From Micromussa lordhowensis (taxonomy: Eukaryota > Cnidaria > Anthozoa > Scleractinia > Lobophylliidae), in the NCBI GenBank assembly GCA_964020085.1, contig OZ026604.1, positions 5,521,667-5,585,666 on the forward strand: 64,000 bases of DNA, written 5' to 3'. Below are positions 11,595-24,425 of this stretch, one piece after another. Each line of letters opens with the position of its first letter. Within the stretch, counting starts at the first letter, position 1. The position numbers and the translations under genes are program-made. The notes beneath the pieces were generated by a model, which worked only from the letters and a program-made list of their open reading frames with translations, was not told the origin of the DNA and searched no databases.

Positions 11595-12005
11595 TGGGTT
11601 CAAGGGCGCGTTTACATTACCCCGGAGAAATTTGAAAACGCAGCTTCATTTCCATGGGTAGGCCTACCGTCCACGCTAATCCGTCACGAAAACGGAGCTT
11701 TTTCGAAAACGCTCTTCAAAGTAGTCTCCTTCGCAGCCGTTATTAGGGTCGTCACGCAACGCTAATAACGGCTGCGAAGGAGACTATCTTCAAAGCGGAG
11801 GAATTTGAAAACGCCGGCTTTAAGTTTTCGTGCAAAACACTTTGAAAACGGAGCTTTTTGAAAAACGATGACGTCACGATAATCATGCGATTTCCCTGCC
11901 TGAGTTTTCCTCAAAACAAATTCAAAATGACCGGTGATTGTATGGTTTTTACATTTCTCCGGCGTAGTGTGGCGGTAACTAAACAGCCAAAAGAACGCCA
12001 CGATA
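11595..12005. repeat. dispersed AAAACGGAGC-type repeat, copy 1, with a nested foldback
   Basis: Characterised by GTCCACGCTAATCCGTCACG, AAAACGGAGCTTTTTCGAAA, GGAGGAATTTGAAAACGC and GATTTCCCTGCCTGAGTTTT. Related sequence lies at 18160-18430 and 47340-48060. It has been interrupted at 11722-11786 by a small foldback element. Confidence 0.65.
11722..11786. mobile_element. 65-bp foldback element with 9-bp target duplication
   Basis: Begins TAGTCTCCTTCGCAGCCGTT and ends with the complement, arms about 24 bp. The direct repeat TCTTCAAAG occurs immediately outside both ends (11713-11721 and 11787-11795). Inserted into the older dispersed repeat. Confidence 0.85.
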
Positions 12006-12130
12006 TATACCTACCCAGAAGTGTGCTAGAAGTTCTTACGTTGTTTCAGACTTCTTGACTTGAAGATGCACGCATTTACATTAAAACATTCATTCCACGT
12101 GGCCTCCGAGTCGAAGCCTTCTGATCGTCA

Positions 12131-13040
12131 TTAGCTAAGAGGTTGAAAGAACGTCGAAATGTCTGCATATCCACCAGAGTATTGAAGAACCTTCCGTTGT
12201 TTGAGTCTTCGTTTCAATTCCTCGGTGGCCTTCCTGTGGCACATGACGCACAGGGTTCTGTAGTTGTCTAATCCACACTCCCCACCCCCCTCGGACACGG
12301 GCGTGATATGGTCCGCCTCCCAGAACTAAAAACAAAGGAAAAAGTACGTTATTAAATCAATTCAAGGAATGAGGCGAATTCCTATCTTAAAGCTTAAATC
12401 ACCTGACCATTTGACCATGATCATGTTTGACCATGTGAATTTTCTCACCCAGCTTGAGACAGGAAACGGAAGATGCCGACATTAACGGTCCAGTAATACG
12501 GGCAACATGTTTCTTTACTTCTCGTCTCGCAACATCGTTGCATTGCATGTCTAAACCTATTGTTACGCATATTACCGCGAGCGTAACCAACTGGTTGCGT
12601 TGCGTTTTGCGTTGCGTTAGGTTGGGTCCCGTCCCGTCCCGTTTCGGGACAGGACGGGACGGAAACAAGCAAAAGACCATAGCTTCTAGGGAAATGGAAA
12701 GTGGCCAGACGTTGCAAAGGCTTCTTCACTTTCCTGCTAAGTTTAGCAACAATTATAGACGCACTGTTATTCTCTATCGGCGGAAAATGTAGGGACCAGC
12801 TGCTGCCCATAAGCGATTAGCTACACTTACCATTCCCTCTTTTGGATCCATAACCATCTTTTTTAACATCTGCTGTGGGAGTGACGAATAAGGAGTCTGC
12901 GCTAAGAACGCCGGCCGATCTCTGACGTTCAGAACTGTGACGCTTTGGTACAAGCTGTGAGCATCCAGGAAGCACAGCTGGCAGATGCCTCGCTCTGATT
13001 CAAACAGCGCCCTCCTTGCAGCTGTCCCGCTGACACGAAC
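12131..13040 (-). CDS. ZRANB3: ZRANB3 exons 19-20 (HNH nuclease and C-terminus)
   Basis: Exon 19 (12831-13040): [20 protein letters not shown]. Exon 20 (12131-12325): [20 protein letters not shown] then [16 protein letters not shown], the HNH core (H1936, N1951, H1960) with its CxxC-type cysteines. The protein ends [12 protein letters not shown] and stop TAA. In human ZRANB3 the corresponding end is an APIM motif (RFLVK); here the end resembles a PIP box lacking its glutamine. Confidence 0.9.
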
Positions 13041-13215
13041 CTGGAGGACGAAATAGACAAGGAACAGTGTTGGGTGACTGTAGGGGCTGGTCGTTTAAAA
13101 GAGGTTAGTGTACGGTGGATTCCCATAATGATACGGTCACCAACGGGCCAATAATATTTGTCCTTATTAGATGGCTAGCTCCGCGAGCGGGCAAGATGAA
13201 TAAAATCCTACGATG

Positions 13216-13246
<31 letters not shown>

Positions 13247-16200
13247 CATCTTACCAGTTCGGGACTACCCGCCTTGTCGCGCAAGAAAAATTTCCCCAAA
13301 AGCCATATAATAAATCCTTTATCGACCAAGCTTGTTCGGACAAGATGGCTTAGTATTGGCCTCGTTCTTTTCTTGCGTGTTTACGGACCTCGACTCCGTC
13401 TCGGTCCATAAACTCGCAAAAAAAACTCAGCTAATGTCCAGCCATCTTGACCTCACACTTGGTCAATAACTCAAACGTATTAACGGGGTGACCGCATTAA
13501 TGGGATAGGGTCAAATTTCATGACTGGTTCAAATTGAGTAACGTCTTAACAGAAGCTAACAGATATATCACAATTGCACTTCTAAACAACTGTTACTTAA
13601 TAATCATTCGGAATGACAACTTTTAAAAATTGAATCTTCAATCAGTACATACAATGGTAACAATGGAAAGAGTAGACGCATAAACGGGGTATAATTCAGG
13701 CGCGGATCCATACCGGTTTCCACCGTTTTACGGAAATCGGTCAGATATTTTAGAATTACTCAGAAACTCCAAAAAAAAGACTTAAGGATTAAAAAATCCA
13801 TAACATTTCTTAGGGACCATGGCCCTGGACCCCTCTAGAAGGCACTCGTTGTTTCGGAAATCAGTCACCATTTATCCCGCAATCATTGCCATATTGTTGG
13901 CACACAAACCGCACCTTATATGAGTCGCCCTCCCGCTCCCACCCGTTCAATGTTGTTTACAAACCGTAAAAGCCCCAATTCGCAAGGAGTTCGGACAAGT
14001 TGTGCTTTCCAACATTGAATGGGGGAAAGGGGTGTGTGTGTGCCAACGACTTATGACAAATCCGCTCCTGTAATTATAAAGGATTATACAGGTTGGGATT
14101 TCAGAATGTGGCTGTTGGCCGTATCAACGAAGAAATGGGCGTTTCGCCGGGACAAAAAAAGTGGCCCTTCTCTGAATATGTTTTTACCATCGCATTAATT
14201 TCGTAGTGAGCATGGAATCACGTCAACACAATCATGATAAACGCTTGTTTGAATGTTTTTATCAGTTGTCCCTTTCTATTCTGGACTTGTATTTGTCATC
14301 GCCAGTTCCTGTTATTTACAGATTTTTACTCAAAATGATTTCGGGGATTTGATAACTGGTCGCTTAATAAGGAGTTGCCGCTTAATATAGGCGGCCTTTT
14401 GTGTACAAAATAGGCAAATAGGAAGCGCGTACTATATGGATTCGCTCCGATGAAGGGCTAAAGCTCGAAACGTCAGCTTTGGAATCTCCTTACGGTGGCC
14501 AATTCACATTATCAACCCAGTTGATAATACCACATTACAGTGCGTACTATACATTTCTACGTGTTTTTTAAGCCCCACTTAACCCTTTGCTTCTTTAAGA
14601 CAGTGTTTGAAGCAAACTAACGGTACAGTGGGTATAGAGTATCATTGAGAGATATGAGCTTGGAAAGGTACCTGTATTTAAAGTGCACCTCTGTACATCT
14701 AAAAGGCTAATAGTTTCTTCTTAAAAAAATTATTCTGTGGTCAAGAAAAGTTATCATAACAAGTTTTTTGTGCGTAACATAATGAAAATTGAATTTCCGA
14801 GCTTCTAGGTTTGATTTCTTTTTGTGAGGAAGGGCCTTTAAGGGTAAACTAAAAAAAGATAACTTAGCCTGCGAACAGGCTCCCGGTTGGGTTTAGGAGA
14901 TAGCCGAGTGTTCGCTCGCGGACTTTTTCGCTCGCTGAATTTTTTTTTTCCCACCTCGCTGGGAGCCTGTTCGCAGGCTAAAGATAACTTAGTAGGACTA
15001 ACAAGAGGAAACGTCAGTCTATGCAGACGGCCGCAGATCTCTGGAAGTCGGCTTCTTATGAACCCTTAAGACGAGCTTTCAACTAGCGGAAAACTCCAGT
15101 AGCGAATAAAATGGCATTTTCCCGAGTTTCCCCCAAAAAAGATATCTTAGCAAGAGATGGCCAAATTCTCGAAAATGTCAGATGCCTAACCGGAATTTTT
15201 TTTGTTCCATTTGATTTTGCTACTGGCAATTGGGAATTTTCAGTTGAATGTCGCGGACAATTCTTAGACTACGACGAATAGTGTTTCACTTAGTCCATCG
15301 AGAACGATCGTAATTTTTCTCACGGTTTAATTCCTTTCGCGTTACGCACGACGGACTAAGTCTTAGATTAGTCTCCACAATTCTCGGATTTTCCGGAAGC
15401 TTACCCAAGAAATTGTCGTACTATTTGCCCCTCTTTGTAATAAAGTCCCGAATTATTTTTTGCCGGATTGAAAGCATCCATTACTTAACTACCTGGTAAT
15501 CCTTTTTGCAGTCATACGAGCAAAATCTTGCATCCCAATCAGAGCACTTCAACTTGTCCACAAAATCTACTGGGCTCTTACAGAACAGACATAAGGGTAT
15601 CCCATCAGCCCTCACAGCTTGGTAACAAGACTTTTCACCGTTGGCTGTACTCGAGGTACTCTCTTGGGTAGTGTAAGTAGATGCAGCGCTGCCCGAGAGG
15701 GGAGTAGTGGATGATGACTGATCTGAGGAAGGAATGTATTATGAAATACCTTTCACTGGCAACGCTTTTAACATACCTACAGCTACTTCAAAGATGTTAA
15801 GACGAAATCCGAATTCAGTTGGAAATGAAGCGATTTCAGTTTTTAATGGACAAAAACCTTGGACAAAAACCTTGTAGCAGAATAACTCAATGTATAGTAC
15901 AGTTACTTTTACATTTTCTGAAAGCTAAAGATATAATAGCTGCCTGAAATAACACCAAAAGCAAATTCCCAAGGAACTTGAGAAAATAAATTTCAAAGTT
16001 CAGAAAAATTGTGCAATCAAAATTCCACCATCAGTTTTAATTCACCAGTACTTTCAAGTGTTTCGTATGAACTTCAAAGTTTGTTTTCGACCATGTTGTT
16101 AAAAATGATACCTTTTGAAAAGATATTCAAAACAGTCGCACAGAAATTTGCAATACAATGTTAATAACCTCGGTACAAAGTTTTTGACCGTTTGTTACTC

Positions 16201-19200
16201 GAACTTGTTGTCAAAATGTCAAAAAAATTGTCAAATGTATGTTTATAGTGGTCATGCACTTAGCTACACCAAGCTAGTTCACAGACATGCCACTCAAACT
16301 GAAGGAAACAATTTCAAATGAACATAACAGGCTTAAAAATCCCAACTAGCGGGAGGCAGACCAGTTGGCTATATACAAGTATGACCGAGGAGTTGAACTA
16401 GGGTCCACCGAGAAACAACTCCAGCTAAGTGGTCAGAGCGGGACTTAAACCCGTGACCTGCAGATTTCAAATGCGGCATCCTAACCACTCAGCCACGCTG
16501 CCTCCCTCGAGTTGTGAATTCCTTCTTAAACTGACAACGTACATGTACTTACCAGTACTTAGCTCCCTGGCGCAATCAGTATTTCGTTTTCTTTTGTTTC
16601 CCGTAATCTGCGGTTTCTTAATTACACGAACCTTTCCTCCAATTTCTTCTGCGGTGTCGATGACATTTTGAATTTGAGTGTCCTAACGTAGAAAAACAAC
16701 ACATGTAAATGCACTGTTTTGTTGCTTATCCGGTACAACTTCTTTCTCGTCTTCTAGTTCGCATGGATTGTCTTATAACATGTCTTCAATATTACTTTAT
16801 TTTATTTATCATGTATATATATCCACAGTGTCTACTTAAACAATGTAATTCTCTGTGTAAACATTGAACGAACGGTTTGGACTTTGGTTAATTTTTTTTT
16901 TGACGCTTTTGTTTACTATTACTTAGCTTAAGATACATAGATAACGGTAACGATGAATCTTAATACCCTATTAGCGTTACCAACCTTTGATGGATTTCGT
17001 ACATAACTTGATTCTCTGGTTATACCCTGAAAAAAAAAATACATAAATAGAGAGACCGTTAGCTTGTTTCTTTACCGTTAGAATTGTTTCCCTTTGTCAA
17101 AGTAAGCGCGTTAGAGGCAAGCCAATGGAGAAGTACAAGGGAACACGCTTATTTTAGCGTTTCGTTCATTAAGATAGATTGTGGGAGGCGCGGTGGCCTC
17201 GTGGTTAGTGCGCTCGACTCCGGAGCGAGCGGTCCGGGTTCGAGCCATGACCGGGACAGTGTGTTGTGTTCTTGGGCAAGACACTTTACTCTCACAGTGC
17301 CTTGACAAAATTGCGGGGGAGTGACCTGCGATGGACTAGCATCTCGTCCAGGGGAAGTAGAAATACTTCTAGCCGCTTCATGCTACAGAAAGCGGGATAA
17401 GCTTCGGTATGAGCCAGCCTTGGCTCCAAGGCTTCACTTTTCATGATAGCACACACGAGTGCATCTAGAAAAGCGGAATTCTGACGCCTACTCGTGAACA
17501 GAACCAAATGCCAAGAGAATTCCGGGAATGGCATCCTCATCAAACCTGTTAAAACAACGTTACTTATACGCGTACCTTTCTTGCACGTTCGTAAGCTTCA
17601 AAGGGATTATCAAACACAAGCGCAGACTTGCGGAGGATTCGCTTCTGGCCTTCTCCCATCCTGCAATGCGACAGGAATACATGAGCGCAATGAAAACATC
17701 ATTAACCTTTTTAGTCTCTTAAATCACACCTGAAACTCCCACAAAGATCACCACGGTAACTCAGAGGAGAAGCGCGTGACTAAGGGAGCTAGTGTGAAGC
17801 GTGAATGGTAAAAGGTCGCGCGTGAAGCGTGAAGAGCTCTCGATCCGGGTTATAACGTGCCAACCATTACGTAACCGCACCTTTTACATATATCTGAGCA
17901 AAGGCGAATTACTACAAACTCGTGTTTTTCGTTTCAAACCACGCCTTACCTCTTCCACGCCTCAAGCAATCTTTTGACCTGCTTCAAATTGTCGTCGTGA
18001 TGTAGAATGGCGGGCAAATCGTCCATATTGCAGCTTTTCACATCCGACATACAAAAGTTTATTCCAAGCGGTTTATCGTCCTGTGTAAACATAAATATCA
18101 CAATAACTACATGCATAGTGAACAAAAAGTTGTTCAAAAATGGATTAATAAGATGAAGATGAAGACGCAGCTTTATTTCTTTGGTTAGGCCTACTTCCAC
18201 ACTAATCCGTCACGAAAACGGAGTTTGTCGAAAACACTCTTCAAACCGGAGGAATTTGAAAACGCCGGCATTTCGTTTTAATATGAAAGGGAAAACATTT
18301 GAAAACGGAACGATAATCATGTGATTTCCCTATCCGAGTTTTCCTCAACCAGAAAACCACATGAGCAGTGATTGTTGCGTTTTAAATTTCCTCCAGCGTA
18401 GTAGTGCACAAGGAAAACATCCGCTTTGAGAAGAAACTCCGGCTTCTAACATAAACATAACATACTCTATCTGTAGCAGAGAAGTATCTGCATTGAAGCT
18501 AGATGTTCTTTTATCTGTCCAGGTCAGCTAAGTAAATTCCAGGTTTAGGCTTGAGGTTTCCGCATTATTTTTCCTGAGAGAAGCGGGATAGACTAAATAT
18601 AACCTAATCCTAGAGTACATGTACATGGCTTTGGCTGAAACCAAACACAACAACAACTTAAACGGGGAACGCAAAGTAAAAGACTAGACCGTTCATCGGG
18701 TGGCTAGCGTGGATAGATTACGTCTCCAAATCTGGACTGGTTTTGGTCTAAAAGACAACTCAACCTAATTACAAATCAGCTCTTTAGCCACTCTGAGCAG
18801 TCGGAAACTGTTACATGAATGTATCACGAATTACTGCAGAGAGAGAACTAAGGCAAGCATATGATTATTATTCAAAGTGTTTCAAAGAGTTACTAGATGG
18901 TTTACCTCATTGTACAAATACACACGCTCCGTGTAGAGACTTAAACAAAATCTTAACTTCATTGCTTCAGGAACATAATCTGGTTCATCTGCCTCGTCTT
19001 CCTCTTCTGAAACCACTGCTGTGTCAGGCGCAAAACTACATGTACTTTGAATAACTGGCGACGATGACATCTGGTTGCCAAGTTCAAACCGCTGAACATT
19101 ATCCACAGCAGCTGTTGTACAGGTCTTCGATTGTCCAGGAGTTGTTTGCAGTTTTTGCTTTAACTCAGTGACGCTATAGAGATCCGAACACTTTGTGAAT

Positions 19201-22200
19201 ACTGGACTCGTGACTGCTTGACTACTAGATACTGTTTCACTGCTGGAAGGCAAAGAGCTCTGTCCTGAACAACTGTCTCCTTCCCACCAAGAATCATCAT
19301 CTTCCCATTCAGACATGAATAATTCTTCCGCTGCAGCTTTCAGCTCTTCAAGGTTTTCCACCACTTTGCCGGCCGACTGTTGGCAAGACAACGAATTGTT
19401 ACTAATTGCAACTTCGGCGGAGGTGATTGCTAAATTCTCTCCACTGCTGCCAGTCGCTCCAACTGAGCAAGCTGACACGTCAAGCTCATCAGAGCACACC
19501 TCGAAACTAGTCTTGCCAATTAGAGAGGTGTCAGTTTTCTGACGAGGTTTGCGTTCTAATTTATCATCGTCTGTAGAAAGAAAACAGTCTTCTGAACTAG
19601 TTGCGTCTTTATCAACAAATGGTATACAAGTTTTTGTCTCCTTCTGATCACTACTGGACGAAACTAATGAGTGCATTGTCAACGATGTGTTCTCACATAA
19701 GCCATCTAAATCATCAGAAAAATCACCAATTTCATCGGACATGTCACCGGCAGCTCGAACCTCTTCAAGTTTGAGCCGTTTCCGTGGCTTAGACTTGATC
19801 ACGCCAGAGTCATCCTGAGTGGAGTCTTCTTCCAGACCAGCATCGCCCTGTCTACTGTCAGTATCGTGGAATGACTCTGTTGGTTCTGGAGTCAAGCCTT
19901 CAGCATCTGCTACTGAAGAGTTCTGATCACAATGAGTTTCGATGTCGACGCTTCTGCATTCCTCAATGTCAGTTACAGAGCAGTTAACAACATCCACGTC
20001 CATTTCTTGTCCGTTCTTGTCCTTCTTCACCCTGTTCCTCTCCCATCGTCTTCTCGCACTTGCTCTGTTCTTCTTCAAGCAATCTTTCTCTTGCCTTCCC
20101 CCTGTATGTATGGTCTTGCTTGCACCCAGCCTCTGACTACGTCTTCTTGGAGTAAGACATATGGAGCACTCAATCATTTGTGACAAGTTCAAAAACGTAC
20201 AGGCAGAGCACGACCAAGGAGGCAAGCCAGGCTCAGCGATTTGTCTCTTGTCAGAATCATCTACAGCCATTGCCTGTTCCATACATGTAGCAGTGGAGTT
20301 GTGTCTTGCCCTCGATGCATCCGTCGACGCTTCCTTCGAATCAACCAGCAAGTCACGGACCGGTGTGCTGTGCGGTAATACCACAGATTTTCCAACGTCA
20401 CCACCAGTTTCCAGTAGTCCAGACCCATCGTTGATAGCTTCCAATATCATGTCGTGCTTAGCTACCTCAAAATCTTTGCCACATTTGTTACTCGCGGATT
20501 TGATATTTTGGTAGTGTACCCGTACTTTCGAAACACCAGCTACTTGTACCATTTCAACATCGTCAATACTTTGCCCATTCAATATTTCAGAACCTAAATC
20601 CGTCCTGTTGGGTGTGGATAAACTCTCCTCCATTGCAACACGCGGTGTGAGGCAGATTGAGCATTCCAACAGCTGCCCATCATTAATAAAAGTGCAAGCG
20701 CTACAAGGCCATTCAGCAGGTAGCTTCTGGGAATTGTTATGATTCCTAACTTGTCGAGTTGCAGTTTTGTTCTTGCATTTCTTAGTGCCCTTTCGCTGTT
20801 TAGTCTTGCTCGATTTTTGTGCAATGCAAGATGGAGGAGCCGCCTGTGAATTTCTGATGCTTGAAACTTGAAAATCATCAGAAGAATCATCGTCAATACA
20901 ACCAGAAGTTGCGCTGGTTTTAACTTCCCCTGAATCAATTTTGCTGGACACGTTTTCCTTGCCAGTATCCTTCTGCAACAAGCATTTGGTTTCATGTGAA
21001 GAATTGTCATCAGTTCTGTTTCCTACGTTTTCTTCCAGTGAGTGCATATTACAATGATTTTGTTCACTTCCGTCGTTTGCACTTTTGCTATTTGGGAAGT
21101 TATCGTTTTTATCTGTGTTTGCTATGCCTTGCGCATGAGCAAATTCACTGTCCTGGGAACCGCTACCACCACTGACATTGTTGAACACACTCACTGGTTT
21201 TAGGTCACCGCTGTTTTCATCAACAAACTCAATCTGGTTTAAGACAACAGCCTCAGTGTAGCTCGTCCTACCCAAACTTTCTTCGCTTCGTCTACAGATA
21301 GGATCAAAATTTTCCACTTCGTTAATACAATCTGTCTCCATTTGATTGTCGCTCTCTTTTGGATATCGACTCTTCGCTGAATACGATTTCAGAGGAGAGG
21401 TCTGCTCTTGCTCTCCCTCACGCTTACAACTTGAATCGGCTAACACAATGGGGCTGGCGTTCTCTACGGTCTTCCCTGGTGTGTCAGAGATGTCAACTTT
21501 AATTGCATTTAAATCCATATCTTCTTTAGAGCCCTGTCCAATCTTTCGTCGGTCATCAATTCCATCTTTGACCTCTTGCTTCACACTTTCACAAGCACTA
21601 TCACCTGCCACTTGGCATCTATTTTTCATCATGTTCGAAGACTTTTTACAAACAATTGCAACACATTCTATATCAGCTTCTTGTAAGGACGTTAGAAATC
21701 CACGCTCCATTCGCCGAGAATCATAACCACTGCAGCCAACTGCACTGCAATTATCTACAGGTTCTGCTTTGACAAATGCTGGCTCGCATTCCTCATCCAG
21801 GTAACCTCGTAGAGTCTGTGATTCCGTATCAGGATCATTTCCAACAAACTTCAAAGGACTAACGTGTACGCATTTACTTTCTTTCTGATGAAGTTTAGTG
21901 TAGTTTTTGCTTCCCGTGAACGAAAGCTTACCATCTTTTATTTTCTTGAACTTTAACACTCTCGGTTTAAGTGGACATCGTTTATCTTCAGTAGCTTGCT
22001 CTAAAGGCTGATCAGGTTGGTTTGCATCATTAAGAGTCTCTTTGACATCATTTTGATGATCCTCTGCACATACTTGGTTGTGTTTGTCAGGCATCTTTTC
22101 TTCAGGGAGTGGCTCAAACGCTAATAAGAAATAAAAGGCACAAGCGTGTACCGTAAAGTTATGTCTAAAAACATCCCCGTCCCATTTTTTCTCACTTGGC

Positions 22201-24388
22201 TTTTCCAAATTAAATTTACTAATGTTCTCTCAGAACATTGCATTTGCAATAAAATAGTGGAACCCCGTTGATTTGGTCACCAACGGGCCATAAAAATCTG
22301 GCTGTATTAAAGGGGTTCTTTAAATAATAAAATGACTTAGTTTTTGCTTAGGCCAGAATAACATGGCGGTAATAAAGAGGTGGCCATATTACAGTCAAAC
22401 TAAGTGAAGCGTACCCCTCAAGATTGCATTAATAAACTGATTATTTGAAACTTGAACCCGCTAGTAGTTTCAAGAATCCAATAATTAATTGATTATTAGA
22501 ATATTGAACTCGCTCGTTCGATCCAAGAATACGGCTAACGGGTTCCGTTTTCGAAAAATCGAATCACTATTGCATTCTAGATAAGACTAGTAGGTTTGAA
22601 ACCTGCTAGTCGCAACAGTGAATTGATTTTTCGAAAACGGAACCCGTTAGCTGTATTCTTGGATCGAGCGAGCAAGTTCAATGTTCGAATAATCAATTCA
22701 TTATTGCATTCTTGAAACGACTAGCGGGTTCAAGTTTCAAATAATCACTTCATTAATGCAATATTGAGGGGTACGCTTGACTTAGTTTGATTGTAAAAGG
22801 GTGGCCATAAGGCAAGGTTCCACTGTACAGATAAAAAAGGCAATGATATATGTGCAAGAAGAGTGCACGCTAAAGCGTTAAATAGAGTGGCTTTCTCGCA
22901 ATACGTCGACTGTTGCTTCCGTCAGCTCATTTCCAACAGACTTCAAGCAATGTGACTTAGTTACAGTTTTTGATAACCTCTCAAGACAAGAGGCATTTTC
23001 TCGTATCCCAAGACAAACCGTTTGTCTTGAGAAGGAAAAGTTGTCTCATGAGAACTGTTCAACAAATATACTTTTTGATAGGACTGTATTAATCAAACCT
23101 TTTGCAAGATGCAACATTTACTCAAAGAGATTAGTAATGGTAATAGGACTGAGTGGAGTCCAATTTGGTCTGTAGTCATACAAGTGATAACAAAATCGAA
23201 CGACCGCGAAGCGGGAGTCTGATTAGTTTATTACAATTTCCTCGATTGTGATTGATTTTAAAAAACTGCAATTTTCCACTAATTCACTTGCACTCACAGT
23301 TTGTTATTGTTTGTTATCAGACAGTTTGTTATCGGACAGTTCAATAAGCCAATCACATTCAAAAATGTAGTTTAAATCAACCAATCACATTCAAAGTGTA
23401 GTTTAAATCAATTTACTTCGCCTTTGTCAATATATGAATGCCCATTTTTTCATTTTCTTTCATAACCCTGGCTATTCGTCTTTTCTCGGAAATTGTAATT
23501 TTTATGATTAATGTTGTTATTAACTACTTATTAACCGAGGGTGAGAAAAAATCTTAGACCGAGACCCTGCCAAGGCTTGAGATTTTCCCGTTCAGACCGA
23601 ACGTTTGAGGTTGTTAAGTGGTTTATTATATGGCTAGTTTTCTTTGTTTTTGCAGGCCCGCCATCGGCCCGTGGGCATTACGGGAGCATATAAATGCCAT
23701 AGAATTAGCCAATCAAAGCGCGTTATTTCGGCTACAAACACAAGCCATATAATAATTTCTCGTATTTCTAATACTGAAATAATCTTTACTCAATGCAACG
23801 CTAGTTACCTTCTGAAATAAGAATGTCGTCATCCAAATCATTCCAAGCCGAGAAATCATCTTCATCACTGTCTTCCACAAATATCGGCTTCTCCTTGGAG
23901 TTCAAGGCCCCACAGCACTCCACACTTTTCTGTCTAGAGTTGTCTCCAGGTTGACATCCAAACTTGTTTTCCGCAGGATTTGACTGCGAAGAACTTGGAG
24001 TTGCAACGAAAAAAGATCGAAGATCTCTTTGGCTCTGATCCTTTTTAAGAGTCTTCGATGAGAGCTACATCGTACAATTGAAAAAACACCAAAAAGTTTA
24101 AATTGTAGAAAACATTCACTCGAAGTTGAGTGCTAAGTGAGGTTGAAGTCCACTTCAGTCGATACAACGGATCGCTCTACTTTTACATGTACATGTAGCT
24201 TGGATGTGCTTAGTGCATTCGAATTAATGGAAGTGTTTCGACCTACATGACTGTAACGTGATAAAATTGTAGAATTTATACGTACAGGTATTGTAGAACT
24301 TAAATATGTACATTTACCCTTGTCATACATTTTCCCTTGTCACTTGATTCAGCCGTCATACATGTAATCATACTGACATTAAAGGAAT

Positions 24389-24425
<37 letters not shown>

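Noticed and set aside
17187..17260. Functional tRNA gene
   Set aside because: A- and B-boxes are present but spacing and the following SINE body show a SINE head.
20594..21010. Alternative minus-strand frame within ZRANB3 exon 14
   Set aside because: It overlaps the NZF-coding frame, and only the latter has recognisable domains.
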